This document shows positions 34,470-43,199 of a stretch of DNA of 64,000 bases, piece by piece. Numbering within the stretch: the first letter of the stretch is position 1; every line of letters begins with the position of its first letter. The notes below the pieces were generated by a model. The model was given only the letters and a program-made list of their open reading frames with translations. It ran no database searches and was not told where the DNA came from. Made by a program: the position numbers and the translations under genes. Source of the stretch: Streptomyces sp. C10-9-1 (GTDB lineage: Bacteria; Actinomycetota; Actinomycetes; Streptomycetales; Streptomycetaceae); contig NZ_JANHKP010000007.1 of the NCBI RefSeq assembly GCF_024497955.1, positions 1 to 64,000 of the forward strand, written 5' to 3'.

Positions 34470-36077
34470 ATGAGGCATTCCGGTGCACGGACCGACGTGC
34501 TGATCGCGGGAGGCGGCCCCGTCGGGATGGCGCTGGCCCTGGACCTGGCCTACCGCGGGATCGACTGCATGGTCGCCGACGCGGGGGACGGCACGGTCCG
34601 GCACCCCAAGGTGAGCACGATCGGCCCGAGGTCGATGGAGCTGTTCCGCCGCTGGGGACTCGCCGGGGCCATCCGGGACGCCGGCTGGCCGGCCGACCAC
34701 CCGCTGGACATCGCCTGGGTGACCCGGGTCGGCGGCCACGAGGTGTACCGCTACCGGCGCGGCACCGCGGGCGACCGCCCGGCCTTCGCGCACACGCCGG
34801 AGCCCGACCAGATCTGCCCCGCGCACTGGCTGAACCCGGTCCTGACCCGGGCCGTGGGCGTCCGCCCCCACGGTCCGCTGCGGCTGAACACCACCGTCGA
34901 GCGGGTGGAGCAGAGCGGTGAGCACGTCGACGCCGTGCTCACCGACCACGCCGCCGGCACGAGCGGCACGGTCCGGGCGCGGTACCTCGTCGCCTGCGAC
35001 GGGGCGGCCTCGCCGATCCGCCGGGCCTGCGGCATCGAGGCACCGCCGCGCCACCGGCCGCAGGTCTTCCGCAACATCCTCTTCCGGGCCCCCGGGCTGC
35101 GGGAGCGCCTGGGCGAACGGGCCGCGCTCGTCTACTTCCTGATGCTCTCCCCGACCCTGCGCTTCCCGCTCCGTTCGCTGGACGGCAGCGACCTGTACAA
35201 CCTGGTGGTGGGCGCCGACGAGGTGGCCCGCGTCGGCGCCGAGGAGCTGATCCGGCAGGCCGTCGCCCTCGACGTCCCCGTGGAACTGCTCGGCGACGGC
35301 GAGTGGCACCTGACCCACCGGGTCGCCGACCGCTACCGCGCCGGGCGCGTCCTCCTCGCGGGCGACGCGGCGCACACCCTGTCGCCGTCCGGCGGCTTCG
35401 GACTCAACACCGGAATCGCCGACGCCGCCGACCTCGGCTGGAAACTCGCCGCGACCCTCGACGGCTGGGCCGGTCCCCGACTGCTCGACACCTACGAGGC
35501 GGAGCGCAGGCCGATCGCCGTCGAGAGCCTCGACGAGGCCAACCGGAACCTCCAGCGCACCCTGGGCCGGGAGCTGCCGTCCGGCATCCTGGCGGACGGG
35601 CCCGAGGGCGACCGGGCCCGGGCCGAGACCGCCGAACGCCTGAAAAGCAGCGGCGCGCGACGCGAGTTCGACGCCCCGGAGATCCACTTCGGGCTGCGCT
35701 ACCGCTCGCCGCTGATCGTCGAGGACCCCGAGGTGCCGGTGCGCCACGGCAGGCCGACGGCCGACTGGCGTCCCGGCAGCGAACCCGGCTACCGCGCCGC
35801 ACACGCCTGGTGGGAGGAGTCGACCTCGACCCTGGACCTGTTCGGGCGCGGCTTCGTGCTGCTGGTCCTCACCGGGCAGGCGGAGACGGACGCGGTGGAG
35901 CGCGCCTTCGCCGGGAGGGGGGTGCCGCTGACCGTCCACCGCGGGGGCGGCGAGGAGGTGGCCAAGCTGTACGAGCGGGCCTTCGTGCTGGTCCGGCCGG
36001 ACGGCCATGTCGCCTGGCGCGGCGACGCCCTGCCCGGGGACCCGGCGGCGCTCGCGGACACGGTGCGGGGAGCCTGA
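34470..36077 (+). CDS. staC: StaC, flavin monooxygenase-like enzyme setting the aglycone
   Basis: 535 residues of the RebC/StaC flavoprotein family. With StaP it turns chromopyrrolic acid into K252c, the staurosporine aglycone. FAD-binding GGGPVGM is at 14-20 and the second FAD motif RVLLAGDAAHTLSPSGGFG is in the middle. Val221 and Asn244, in ALVYFLML and DLYNLVVG, are 23 residues apart, the same spacing as RebC Phe216 and Arg239, and match the StaC residues recalled from published RebC/StaC comparisons. I start at ATG 34470 because the ATG at 34449 has no good ribosome site. It is separated from staMB by two hairpins, so it may have its own promoter or be expressed at a lower level. Confidence 0.93.
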   Translation: MRHSGARTDVLIAGGGPVGMALALDLAYRGIDCMVADAGDGTVRHPKVSTIGPRSMELFRRWGLAGAIRDAGWPADHPLDIAWVTRVGGHEVYRYRRGTAGDRPAFAHTPEPDQICPAHWLNPVLTRAVGVRPHGPLRLNTTVERVEQSGEHVDAVLTDHAAGTSGTVRARYLVACDGAASPIRRACGIEAPPRHRPQVFRNILFRAPGLRERLGERAALVYFLMLSPTLRFPLRSLDGSDLYNLVVGADEVARVGAEELIRQAVALDVPVELLGDGEWHLTHRVADRYRAGRVLLAGDAAHTLSPSGGFGLNTGIADAADLGWKLAATLDGWAGPRLLDTYEAERRPIAVESLDEANRNLQRTLGRELPSGILADGPEGDRARAETAERLKSSGARREFDAPEIHFGLRYRSPLIVEDPEVPVRHGRPTADWRPGSEPGYRAAHAWWEESTSTLDLFGRGFVLLVLTGQAETDAVERAFAGRGVPLTVHRGGGEEVAKLYERAFVLVRPDGHVAWRGDALPGDPAALADTVRGA

Positions 36078-36109
36078 CCGTATCCGGCGGGGCGTCAGGT
36101 CCCGTGCGG

Positions 36110-36135
36110 CCGCGGCCCGCGAGGGCGGGCCGCGG
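36110..36135 (+). terminator. Terminator after staC
   Basis: A perfect 11-bp GC stem (36110-36120 with 36125-36135) and a 4-base loop, 32 bp after the staC stop. It marks the right edge of the staurosporine gene set. Confidence 0.7.
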
Positions 36136-36206
36136 TCGGCCACCGGGCCCGTCCGCGGCGGGCCGCGCCGGACCGCGCCGAAGGCGGTATCGGCTACCGT
36201 GCACGG

Positions 36207-36932
36207 ATGTCCCGGACACATGCATACGGCAGGTACCGGACCGGCGGGCTGTGGGCGGGGGCGGGGGTCTCCCTCACCGTCGTGCTGGTGGGCTCCCTGG
36301 TCGCGCTCTTCGGCATGCTGGAGTTCGACGAGCGGTGCATGCAGGGGCAGGTGCAGGGGCCCGGCGGGCTCCGGCGGGTGCGCTACCGGGCGTATCCCCC
36401 GGCCACCGTCTGCGAGTTCCAGGGCGGGGAGGTGTCGTCCGTCGGGAGCGGCACGGTGCTGGCCGTGCTGCTCTGGGCGGCGATGGGCGTGCTGGTGGTC
36501 TGCCTGCTGGGGGCGCTCCTCGCGGAGTGCTTCGCCCCGCGCCCCGGCGGCCCGCTGGTGGTGCCGACGACTCCGGCCGCGGGCCTGCGCCGTACGGGGG
36601 CGATGCTGCTGTCGATGGGCTCCGCCTTCCTGCTCCTCTACGTGCCCGTCGGGTGGCCGCTGCTCACGGGGCCGTCCTCGGCCTGTGCGGCGGGCGGGGG
36701 GTGGGGTGCGCATCCCCCGGCCACCCTGGAGTACGGGTTCTTCCCTCCTCAGGCCACGTGCCGGTACGCCAGCGGCAGGACCGGGCACCTGAACGCGGAC
36801 TGGCTGGCGAACCTGGCGGTCCTGCCCGCGGTGCCGACGCTGATCGCCGCGGCGGCCTTCGGACTGGCCCTGCGCCGCTGGTCCGAAGAGCGGCGGACAT
36901 CGGCGGGCGGGGCCCGCGTGCCCGGCGGGTGA
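36207..36932 (+). CDS. Integral membrane protein, unknown function
   Basis: 241 residues with about four membrane segments, near 13-37, 83-105, 130-152 and 200-222. Two outer loops look related: each has a PPAT motif followed by an aromatic-rich part and a cysteine (RAYPPATVCEF and HPPATLEYGFFPPQATCRY), so the protein may be an internal duplication with disulphide-forming loops. Start ATG 36207. No motif links it to transport of the cluster product. It lies outside the terminator after staC and is probably backbone. Confidence 0.7.
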   Translation: MSRTHAYGRYRTGGLWAGAGVSLTVVLVGSLVALFGMLEFDERCMQGQVQGPGGLRRVRYRAYPPATVCEFQGGEVSSVGSGTVLAVLLWAAMGVLVVCLLGALLAECFAPRPGGPLVVPTTPAAGLRRTGAMLLSMGSAFLLLYVPVGWPLLTGPSSACAAGGGWGAHPPATLEYGFFPPQATCRYASGRTGHLNADWLANLAVLPAVPTLIAAAAFGLALRRWSEERRTSAGGARVPGG

Positions 36933-36966
36933 CCGCGCGTGCGGCAGCCCGGGACCCGGGCGGGCC

Positions 36967-37018
36967 GGGGGGCCGGGCGGGCCGGGCGGGGCGGGGGGCC
37001 GGGCGGGCCGGGCGGGGC
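36967..37018. repeat. Two perfect copies of a 26-bp all-GC unit
   Basis: 36967-36992 is repeated exactly at 36993-37018. The unit contains only G and C. It lies between the convergent genes ending at 36932 and 37029 and may fold into terminator-like structures. The perfect repetition suggests slippage. Confidence 0.8.
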
Positions 37019-37028
37019 GGTTACGGGG

Positions 37029-37847
37029 TCACGGCCGGCACTCGGCGCGGATCTGCGCCGCCCCGTGGTGGGCGAGGCCCCGGCCGCGGCCCCGGTCCGG
37101 GAGCCGCAGGGTCAGCCGCCGGTCGTGCACCGGGACCCGCTCGACGACGACGCCCTGCCCGCGCAGTGCCACCTGGTCGATGGCGAACGAGCGCTCCACA
37201 CTGGCGGGATCGTCCGGGTCGGAGAGGACGTGGTAGACGGAGGGGCTGCCCGCGGCGTCCCGGGCGCGCTCGCCCACCGGGACGAGGACGGCGACGGTGC
37301 AGGTGCGGTACCCGCTGCCGACGTACCAGCTCCAGGTGGCGCTCCCGCCGCCGTCCAGGCCGGTCTCGCCGGACATCGGCATGGCGGTGAAGCTGCCGTC
37401 GCAGCCGTCCCCCCGGTGTCCGCCGGTCCGGACGGTGTACCAGCCCTCGGCGCCGCTGACGTAGCGCCCGTCCTCCCTGTAGCCGCCCCCGCCGGAGCAG
37501 CCCGGCCCGGCCCAGGCGACGTACACCGGGCCGGTCGGCGCGGCGGAGTCGGGGGCACCGGGTGCGGGCGGGACCTTGGGCCGGGGCGTGGCGGGCGGGG
37601 CCGCTCCGGTCTCCTCCGGCGGGCGCGGCGGCGGGCTGATCCGCTGCGGGACGCCGCCGATCTCGATCCCGCCCGGTGAGGCCGTCCCGCCCGACGGGCC
37701 CGGCACGGCGCCTCGTTCGCCACCGGGCCGGGCGCAGGCGGACGCCAGGGGCAGCAGGGTGAGGAGCGCCAGGAGGACCGCGCCCGGGCCGTGGCGGAGG
37801 CGGCGGCCTCGCCGAGGGCGGACGCCGCTGTTCCGTTCGCACGTCAT
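37029..37847 (-). CDS. Secreted lipoprotein, unknown function
   Basis: 272 residues from ATG 37847. A basic start (RPRRGRRLRH), a hydrophobic stretch AVLLALLTLLPL and the lipobox ASAC near 38 mark it as a lipoprotein. A Pro/Gly-rich linker follows to about 100, then a globular part with cysteine-bearing loops (AWAGPGCSGGG, GDGCDGSF, GYRTCTVAVLVPVG). Neither the start at 37847 nor one at 37928 has a good ribosome site. The longer form would read through a DNA repeat, so I chose the shorter. Confidence 0.7.
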   Translation of the reverse strand: MTCERNSGVRPRRGRRLRHGPGAVLLALLTLLPLASACARPGGERGAVPGPSGGTASPGGIEIGGVPQRISPPPRPPEETGAAPPATPRPKVPPAPGAPDSAAPTGPVYVAWAGPGCSGGGGYREDGRYVSGAEGWYTVRTGGHRGDGCDGSFTAMPMSGETGLDGGGSATWSWYVGSGYRTCTVAVLVPVGERARDAAGSPSVYHVLSDPDDPASVERSFAIDQVALRGQGVVVERVPVHDRRLTLRLPDRGRGRGLAHHGAAQIRAECRP

Positions 37848-37864
37848 ATCGCACCGGACCCTGT

Positions 37865-37903
37865 TGACCGACTGATCGTCGTTGCTGACCGACTGATCGT
37901 CGT
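37865..37903. repeat. Two 18-bp direct repeats 21 bp apart
   Basis: TGACCGACTGATCGTCGT stands at 37865-37882 and again at 37886-37903. The 21-bp period is two helical turns, as for tandem regulator binding on one face of the DNA. They lie 18 bp upstream of the lipoprotein start at 37847, in its likely promoter. Confidence 0.7.
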
Positions 37904-38003
37904 ACCGTCGGAGCGGACCACTATGCACGAGCCCGCGGGCGGGCGTAAGTGTGAACGCCGGTAAGTGCCGCGTCCGCCGCCGCCCGTGGGCGGGACGCCG
38001 TGG

Positions 38004-39896
38004 TCAGCGGAGCTCGTCCGGGCAGGGGGTGCCGCGCGGCAGCTGGTAGGGCGCGGCCAGCCGGTAGACGCCCGCGCGGGGTGCCAGCAGCTCGGTCCAC
38101 TCGTCGCCCTCCTCGTCCTCCTCGGACTTCAGCAGGCAGCCGTGGGGGTTGTCGAAGGTCTTCGGACCGCCCTCGCGAGCCTTGGATGCCTCGGTCTCCC
38201 GGGGGCCCTCGACGCTCGTGCCGTCGTCCGCCACCAGGCCGAGCCACGGCGAGTAGGGGACCCGGATGAGCACCCGGCCGGGAGAGGTCACCTGGATGGT
38301 GAGCTCCCCGGCCCCCGCGTGGCGCACGGTCGCCGGGGGGTCGGCGAGCGGGACCGGGTCCTTCACCGCGAACAGCTGCCAGTTCTCGTCGCCCCACACC
38401 CGGGTCAGATAGGGCAGCCCGTCCGCGACGAGTTCGGCCTCCTGCTCCGCGCTGTGGTCGGGGCGGCCTTCGGGCAGCACCACGAAGTGGACGGCCCAGC
38501 GGTCCAGCCACGCGCGGTAGCCGGCCGAAGTGAGGAGCCTGTCCTTGTCGTAGAAGAGCGGGTTGCGCTCCATGTCCGCCTGCCGGTTCCAGCCGCGCGC
38601 CAGGTTGACGTAGGGGGCGAGGGCGGACGACTCGCGGTGGCTGCTCGCCGGGACGACCTCGACCCGGCCGCGTTCCGCGCCGACCCGCTGGAGCCGGTCG
38701 ACGAGGGGCGCGAGTTCACGGTTCCAGGACGCGGTGGGGGCGGTGCGGACGATGTCGTCCACGCTCTTGTAGCCGATCCAGACGTTGAGCCCGGCGAAGG
38801 CCACCACCACGGCGTACCAGCGGCGCGAGCGCGGCACGGTGAACGGCAGGGCGGCCAGCAGCGCCACACCGGCGAACAGCATGGGCAGCCGGGACACGTT
38901 CGAGCCGATCTGGGAGTCGATCAACCAGGTCAGCAGCGTGCCCACGGCGTAGACGGCGGAGGCCACCCGTACGGTGTGCCAGTCCTCGGGCACGAGGAGG
39001 AGGACCAGGACCCCGAAGACGAACGGCAGGGAGGTCGAGCCCAGTGACATGGGCTGGGTCCCGGAGAAGGGGAACAGCCAGGCGGAGAGCCCGACGACGG
39101 CGACGGGGGCGAGCCCCAGCGCGTAGGCGCCGGGGCGGCGGCCGCACAGGAACAGCGCCGCGGCGACGACGCCGAGGAAGAGGCCCGCGACCGGGCTCGC
39201 CGCCGTGGCGAGCCCCGCGAACAGGGCGGCGACGGCCCCCTTGGCCCACCGCCTCCGGCGCAGGCGGTGCGGCCAGCAGAAGAAGGCGCCCACCGCGGCG
39301 AGCGCGAACATCATGCCCAGGCCGAAGGTGACCCGGCCGGAGAGCGCATTGCACAGGAAGGCGAACACCCCGGCGAAGCCGCAGGCCAGCGGGTTGCGCA
39401 CGGAGGGCAGCCGGAGCAGGATCAGCGCGGTCAGGGCGGAGGAGACCGTGCCCGCGACGATCATCGTGGTCCGGACGCCGAGCACGGACATCACATAGGG
39501 GGACACCACGCTGTAGGAGACGGGGTGCATCCCCCCGTACCAGGCGAGGTTGTACGCGGAGTCGGGGTGGCGGCCGACGAACTCGGCCCAGGCGTCCTGC
39601 GCGGCGAGGTCGCCCCCGGTGTTGGCCAGGAACAGGATCCACACCACGTGCAGCAGTGCGGCGGTCGCCGTGACCAGGGTGACCGGATGGCGTGCGACCC
39701 GGCGCAGGGCGCCGACCCGCGGGGCGGGGTCCGTTGCGGGGGGCCTGTCCCCGCCGGGGCCTCGGTCCTCTTCCCTGTCCGGAGCCGGGGTCCGGCCGGA
39801 GGGGGCGCCGGGGCTTCGCGGGGGCCGGACGGAGGAGGGCCGCCCGGGCGCGGCGGTGGTGCGGTCGTCCGCGCGTACGGGCTCGGCGGTGGTCAC
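38004..39896 (-). CDS. Multi-pass membrane protein, GT-C glycosyltransferase-like
   Basis: 630 residues from GTG 39896, with GGGGAGAG about 5 bp upstream. About 70 disordered residues rich in Pro, Arg and Asp come first. Then follow 10-12 membrane segments between about 75 and 400, and an extracellular domain of about 230 residues. The first loop, with DLAAQDAWAEFV and AWYGGMHPVSYSVVSPYVM, resembles GT-C sugar transferases and arabinofuranosyl- or mannosyltransferase-like proteins. The acceptor is unknown. It lies downstream of the carboxypeptidase gene on the same strand, separated by 189 bp including a terminator, so it is probably a separate unit concerned with the cell envelope. Confidence 0.7.
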   Translation of the reverse strand: MTTAEPVRADDRTTAAPGRPSSVRPPRSPGAPSGRTPAPDREEDRGPGGDRPPATDPAPRVGALRRVARHPVTLVTATAALLHVVWILFLANTGGDLAAQDAWAEFVGRHPDSAYNLAWYGGMHPVSYSVVSPYVMSVLGVRTTMIVAGTVSSALTALILLRLPSVRNPLACGFAGVFAFLCNALSGRVTFGLGMMFALAAVGAFFCWPHRLRRRRWAKGAVAALFAGLATAASPVAGLFLGVVAAALFLCGRRPGAYALGLAPVAVVGLSAWLFPFSGTQPMSLGSTSLPFVFGVLVLLLVPEDWHTVRVASAVYAVGTLLTWLIDSQIGSNVSRLPMLFAGVALLAALPFTVPRSRRWYAVVVAFAGLNVWIGYKSVDDIVRTAPTASWNRELAPLVDRLQRVGAERGRVEVVPASSHRESSALAPYVNLARGWNRQADMERNPLFYDKDRLLTSAGYRAWLDRWAVHFVVLPEGRPDHSAEQEAELVADGLPYLTRVWGDENWQLFAVKDPVPLADPPATVRHAGAGELTIQVTSPGRVLIRVPYSPWLGLVADDGTSVEGPRETEASKAREGGPKTFDNPHGCLLKSEEDEEGDEWTELLAPRAGVYRLAAPYQLPRGTPCPDELR

Positions 39897-40033
39897 TGCG
39901 GCTCTCCCCGTGGTCCTGTGTCCTGTTCCGTCTGCCCCGTGTCGAGCGCGTCCCGCCGTCCTCGCCTCCGGCGCTCCCCGCCTCACCCGGAGGACGCACC
40001 GCAGGCCCCCGGGGTTGCCCGGCGACGCTAGCA

Positions 40034-40066
40034 CGCGGGCGCCCCGTCACCGACGGGACGCCCGCG
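40034..40066 (-). terminator. Terminator after the D,D-carboxypeptidase gene
   Basis: A stem of about 15 pairs with one C/A mismatch and a 3-base loop (ACC, 40049-40051), starting 20 bp past the stop at 40086 on the minus strand. Confidence 0.65.
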
Positions 40067-40085
40067 CGGGTGGAGGGCCGGCGGA

Positions 40086-42932
40086 TCAGCCGATACGGGT
40101 CAGCCTCGCCCCGAAGCCCGGCTCGACGAGGTCCCGTTGGAGGGCGACCGGAACGCTGATGGTCCCGGCCCCGGACCCTGCGGTGAGGCTGCCGACGACC
40201 GTGCCCGCCTCGGCCGTGCCGGGCACCTTCCTGCCGCCGTCGGTGATGCCGGAGCGGACCGTCAGACCGGACCAGCCGACGACCGTCAGGTCCTTGGTCG
40301 CCACCACGGGCGTCAGCCCGCCGAGCCCGTCGTCGACGTGCCCGACGACGTCGCCCTTCCTGACGACGGTCCTGGCCTGCAACGTCTCCCGCGTGGCGAC
40401 CAGCACCTCCTCGCTCACGGCGTTGACGGTCTCCAGGATGGAGGGCTTGTGCTGGCCGAGGACCGCGCCGACGATCGTCTGCGTGGAGCCGCCGATGTCC
40501 TTGTAGGCGGCGAAGAGCAGGTTGCCGCCCGCCTTGGTGGTGGAACCGGTCTTGATGCCGATGGCGCCGTTCCTGGGCATCAGGGTGTTGTAGTTGCTGT
40601 GGCGCTTCCCGGACGGGTCGTACCACTCCTGCTGGCGGGTGATGTCGACCATGGCCTTGTTCTTGACCAGTGCCTGCCCCAGCTTCACCTGGTCCGCCGC
40701 CGTGGAGACGGTCGCGGCGTCCAGGCCGGAGGGGTCGGTGTACGTGGTGTTGGTCATGCCGAGCTCCTCGGCGGTGTCGTTCATCTTCTTGACGAACGCC
40801 TCCTCGGAGCCCGCGTCCCAGCGGGCCACCAGCCGGGCCACGTTGTTCGCGGACGGAATCATGATCGCGCTGAGCGCGTCCTTGACGGAGAGCGTGTCGC
40901 CCTCCTTGACGGTGTTCAGCGTGGACTCGTCGTTGGTCGCGTCATAGCCGCCCTCCTTCTCGGCGAGGGCGTCGACGGGGATCTTCTCCCCCTCCTCGCC
41001 CCGCTTGAAGGGGTGGTCGCGCATGATGATGTACGCCGTCATCGTCTTGGTCACACTGGCGATGGGGACGGGCTTCTCCTCCCCGAACTGCCCGACGACC
41101 CCGAGGCCCGACACCGCGATCTGCCCCTGCCCCTCACCGGGCCACGGAAGGGTCGGCTTCCCGCCCTCGAAGGAGTACTCCGCGTCGGCGGAGAGGGCCA
41201 GGGAAGGCGTCGGAAGCGGACGCACCGCCTGTGCGATCGCGAAGGCGATCAGGAGCAGGGCGACCAGCGGCGTCCAGATCTTGACCCGGCGCACCACGGT
41301 CCGGACCGGGGTCTCCGGCGGAGGCGGGGTGTTGGTCAGCTCGGCCAGCAGGTCCAGCGCGCCGAGCGGCGGCATGGGCTGCTGCCTGGTCCGCTCGGCC
41401 TCGCCGAGGGCCGCGGGGGCGGCGTCGCCGCCGTCGGGGCGCTCGGCCGGGGAGGCAGCGGGGGCAGGCGACGCCGACGCGGTGCCCGGGGCGTCGGCCT
41501 CCGGGGCGTCGGAGGAGGTGGGGGCGGTCCGGCGGGGCGCCGGGGCGGCCCTGTCGTCGCGGAGGAGCGGCACGAAGGTACTGCCCGCCGGTGCCCCTGG
41601 GGCGCCCTTCGCCCGGAGGCCGCCGGAGTCCCGTGCGCCCCTGGCGTCCTGTGCACCCCCGGCGCCCCCGTCGCCGGACCCGGCCTCGGCGGACCCCGTC
41701 CCGGCGGACTCGGCAGGCTCGGCCCCGGCCTCGGCGGACTCGGCGGACTCGGCCCCGGCCCCGGCGGACCCGGCAGGCTCGGCCTCGGAGTCCCCGGGGC
41801 CCTGGGAGTCGCCGACGGCGACGGCGTCCCGGGGGGTGCCCTCGGCGTCCTTCGGGCTGTCCTTCGCGGCGGGGCGCCCGGCCTCCCCGGAACCCTCGGA
41901 GCCCGTCACGCCGGGTCCGCGGCCCTCGGTGTCCCCGCCGCGCGGTACGGCGAGCGCCGTGGTCGGCTGGTCCACGGTGGGGCGCGGCCGGGTCGTGAAC
42001 ACCGCGGTCGGCTGGTCCACCGGGCCACGGGAGGACACGTCGCCCTCCCCGCCCCGGGACGCCCGGTCGCCGACGGGCTCGTCCGCCTCGGCATCCGCGC
42101 CTGCATCGGCTTCCGCCTCCGCGCCGGCACCCGCCTCCGCATCGGCTTCCGCATCCGCGCCGGCACCCGCCTCCGCATCGGCTTCCGCATCCGCGCCGGC
42201 ACCCGCCTCCGCATCGGCTTCCGCATCCGCGCCGGCACCCGCCTCCGCATCGGCATCGGCATCGGCATCGGCATCGGCAGGGTCCGCCGTGGCCGCGGTA
42301 CCGGAACGGCCCGCGGGAGCGCCGTCCCCGCCGTCCGGCCCGTCCGGCCCGTCCTCCCCGCGCCGCCCACGAGGTCCGAAGGCACCGGAGCCCTCGTCGT
42401 CGGCCTCCTCCTCCGGGGAGTCCGCGCGGGCGGGCCCGTCGCCGCCGGAGGGACCCGCCGCGCCGCGACCGCCCCCGGCAGGAGTGTCCTCGCCGCGGAA
42501 GGAAGCATTCTGCTCGGTGGTGCCCGCGGCCTGCGCCTTCGCGCCCGCCGGACGGCCCGCCCCGTCACCCTCGCCACCCCGGTCGGGGCCGTCGGACTCC
42601 CGGTCCCCGTCACCCTCGGTCGCGACCCACTCGGCCACCGCGTCCCGCAGGCGCGCATCGCCGTCGCGCCCCGTCGCCTCGGCGGCCGTGCCGTCCTCGC
42701 CGGACGGCCCGTCGCGGTCGTCGCGCGCCGGGCCGGAACCGGTCTCGCGGTCGTCCCCCTCGCCCGCCGGGGCGGGGAGACGGAAGACTGCCGTGCGCTG
42801 GTCCGTGGCCGCGGGGGCCGCGGATGCCGGGGGGCCCTCACGGAACATCGCGAGACGCGGGTCGCCCTCGCGCCCCGCCGTCTCCCCCGACGACTCCCGC
42901 TGCTCCGACCTGTCGGGGGACTCGCCCGCCAC
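40086..42932 (-). CDS. D-alanyl-D-alanine carboxypeptidase with long disordered tail
   Basis: 948 residues. The C-terminal 340 residues are a penicillin-binding carboxypeptidase that trims D-Ala from peptidoglycan: SVTK with Ser626, SAN at 694-696 and KTG at 794-796. A membrane segment (PLVALLLIAFAIAQAV) precedes it, so the enzyme faces outward and the first 540 residues are cytoplasmic. That part is low-complexity, acidic and Ala/Asp/Glu-rich. It has a 12-residue repeat encoded by 36-bp DNA repeats and three DQxTAxF-like motifs (DQRTAVF, DQPTAVF, DQPTTAL). I start at GTG 42932 because GGAGGAGG lies just before it, although an ATG at 42953 is open. Similar tails occur in Streptomyces carboxypeptidases. 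A role as a scaffold or in phospho-regulation is a guess. Confidence 0.9.
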   Translation of the reverse strand: MAGESPDRSEQRESSGETAGREGDPRLAMFREGPPASAAPAATDQRTAVFRLPAPAGEGDDRETGSGPARDDRDGPSGEDGTAAEATGRDGDARLRDAVAEWVATEGDGDRESDGPDRGGEGDGAGRPAGAKAQAAGTTEQNASFRGEDTPAGGGRGAAGPSGGDGPARADSPEEEADDEGSGAFGPRGRRGEDGPDGPDGGDGAPAGRSGTAATADPADADADADADAEAGAGADAEADAEAGAGADAEADAEAGAGADAEADAEAGAGAEAEADAGADAEADEPVGDRASRGGEGDVSSRGPVDQPTAVFTTRPRPTVDQPTTALAVPRGGDTEGRGPGVTGSEGSGEAGRPAAKDSPKDAEGTPRDAVAVGDSQGPGDSEAEPAGSAGAGAESAESAEAGAEPAESAGTGSAEAGSGDGGAGGAQDARGARDSGGLRAKGAPGAPAGSTFVPLLRDDRAAPAPRRTAPTSSDAPEADAPGTASASPAPAASPAERPDGGDAAPAALGEAERTRQQPMPPLGALDLLAELTNTPPPPETPVRTVVRRVKIWTPLVALLLIAFAIAQAVRPLPTPSLALSADAEYSFEGGKPTLPWPGEGQGQIAVSGLGVVGQFGEEKPVPIASVTKTMTAYIIMRDHPFKRGEEGEKIPVDALAEKEGGYDATNDESTLNTVKEGDTLSVKDALSAIMIPSANNVARLVARWDAGSEEAFVKKMNDTAEELGMTNTTYTDPSGLDAATVSTAADQVKLGQALVKNKAMVDITRQQEWYDPSGKRHSNYNTLMPRNGAIGIKTGSTTKAGGNLLFAAYKDIGGSTQTIVGAVLGQHKPSILETVNAVSEEVLVATRETLQARTVVRKGDVVGHVDDGLGGLTPVVATKDLTVVGWSGLTVRSGITDGGRKVPGTAEAGTVVGSLTAGSGAGTISVPVALQRDLVEPGFGARLTRIG
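42121..42264. repeat. 36-bp tandem repeat, about four copies, inside the carboxypeptidase gene
   Basis: Units begin at 42121, 42157, 42193 and 42229. From about 42245 the sequence turns into a 6-bp GCATCG-type repeat. The units encode the Ala/Glu/Asp/Gly-rich 12-residue repeat in the cytoplasmic tail. Both periods are multiples of three, so copy changes keep the frame. Confidence 0.9.
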
Positions 42933-43199
42933 CGTGCCTCCTCCATGAGTCATGTGCCACGCGCCATGGCGCCATGCCTATGCCATGACGCATGATGCGT
43001 GCCGTACTCGTACCACCGCCGGCCTCGGCGCCGAGGCCGGCGGTGTCCGAACCATCTACCAGTGTCCTGTGTGAGCGCTTGGCTCCGGTGCTAGACGAGA
43101 ACGACATACCTATCGGTTCCCTAACAAAGCTCCCAGGCCCCCTCGACAGACCAATGTGAGAGGGGTCACCCTGTCACTCATCCACGCGGGGAGGCATGG

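Noticed and set aside
34470-36077. RebC-type enzyme of a rebeccamycin-like pathway
   Set aside because: The two diagnostic residues are of the StaC type and the cluster has no halogenase gene.
36207-36932. Staurosporine exporter
   Set aside because: The four-segment membrane protein has no transporter motif and lies beyond the terminator that closes the cluster.
42121-42264. CRISPR array
   Set aside because: The 36-bp units are contiguous without spacers and lie in frame within a coding region.
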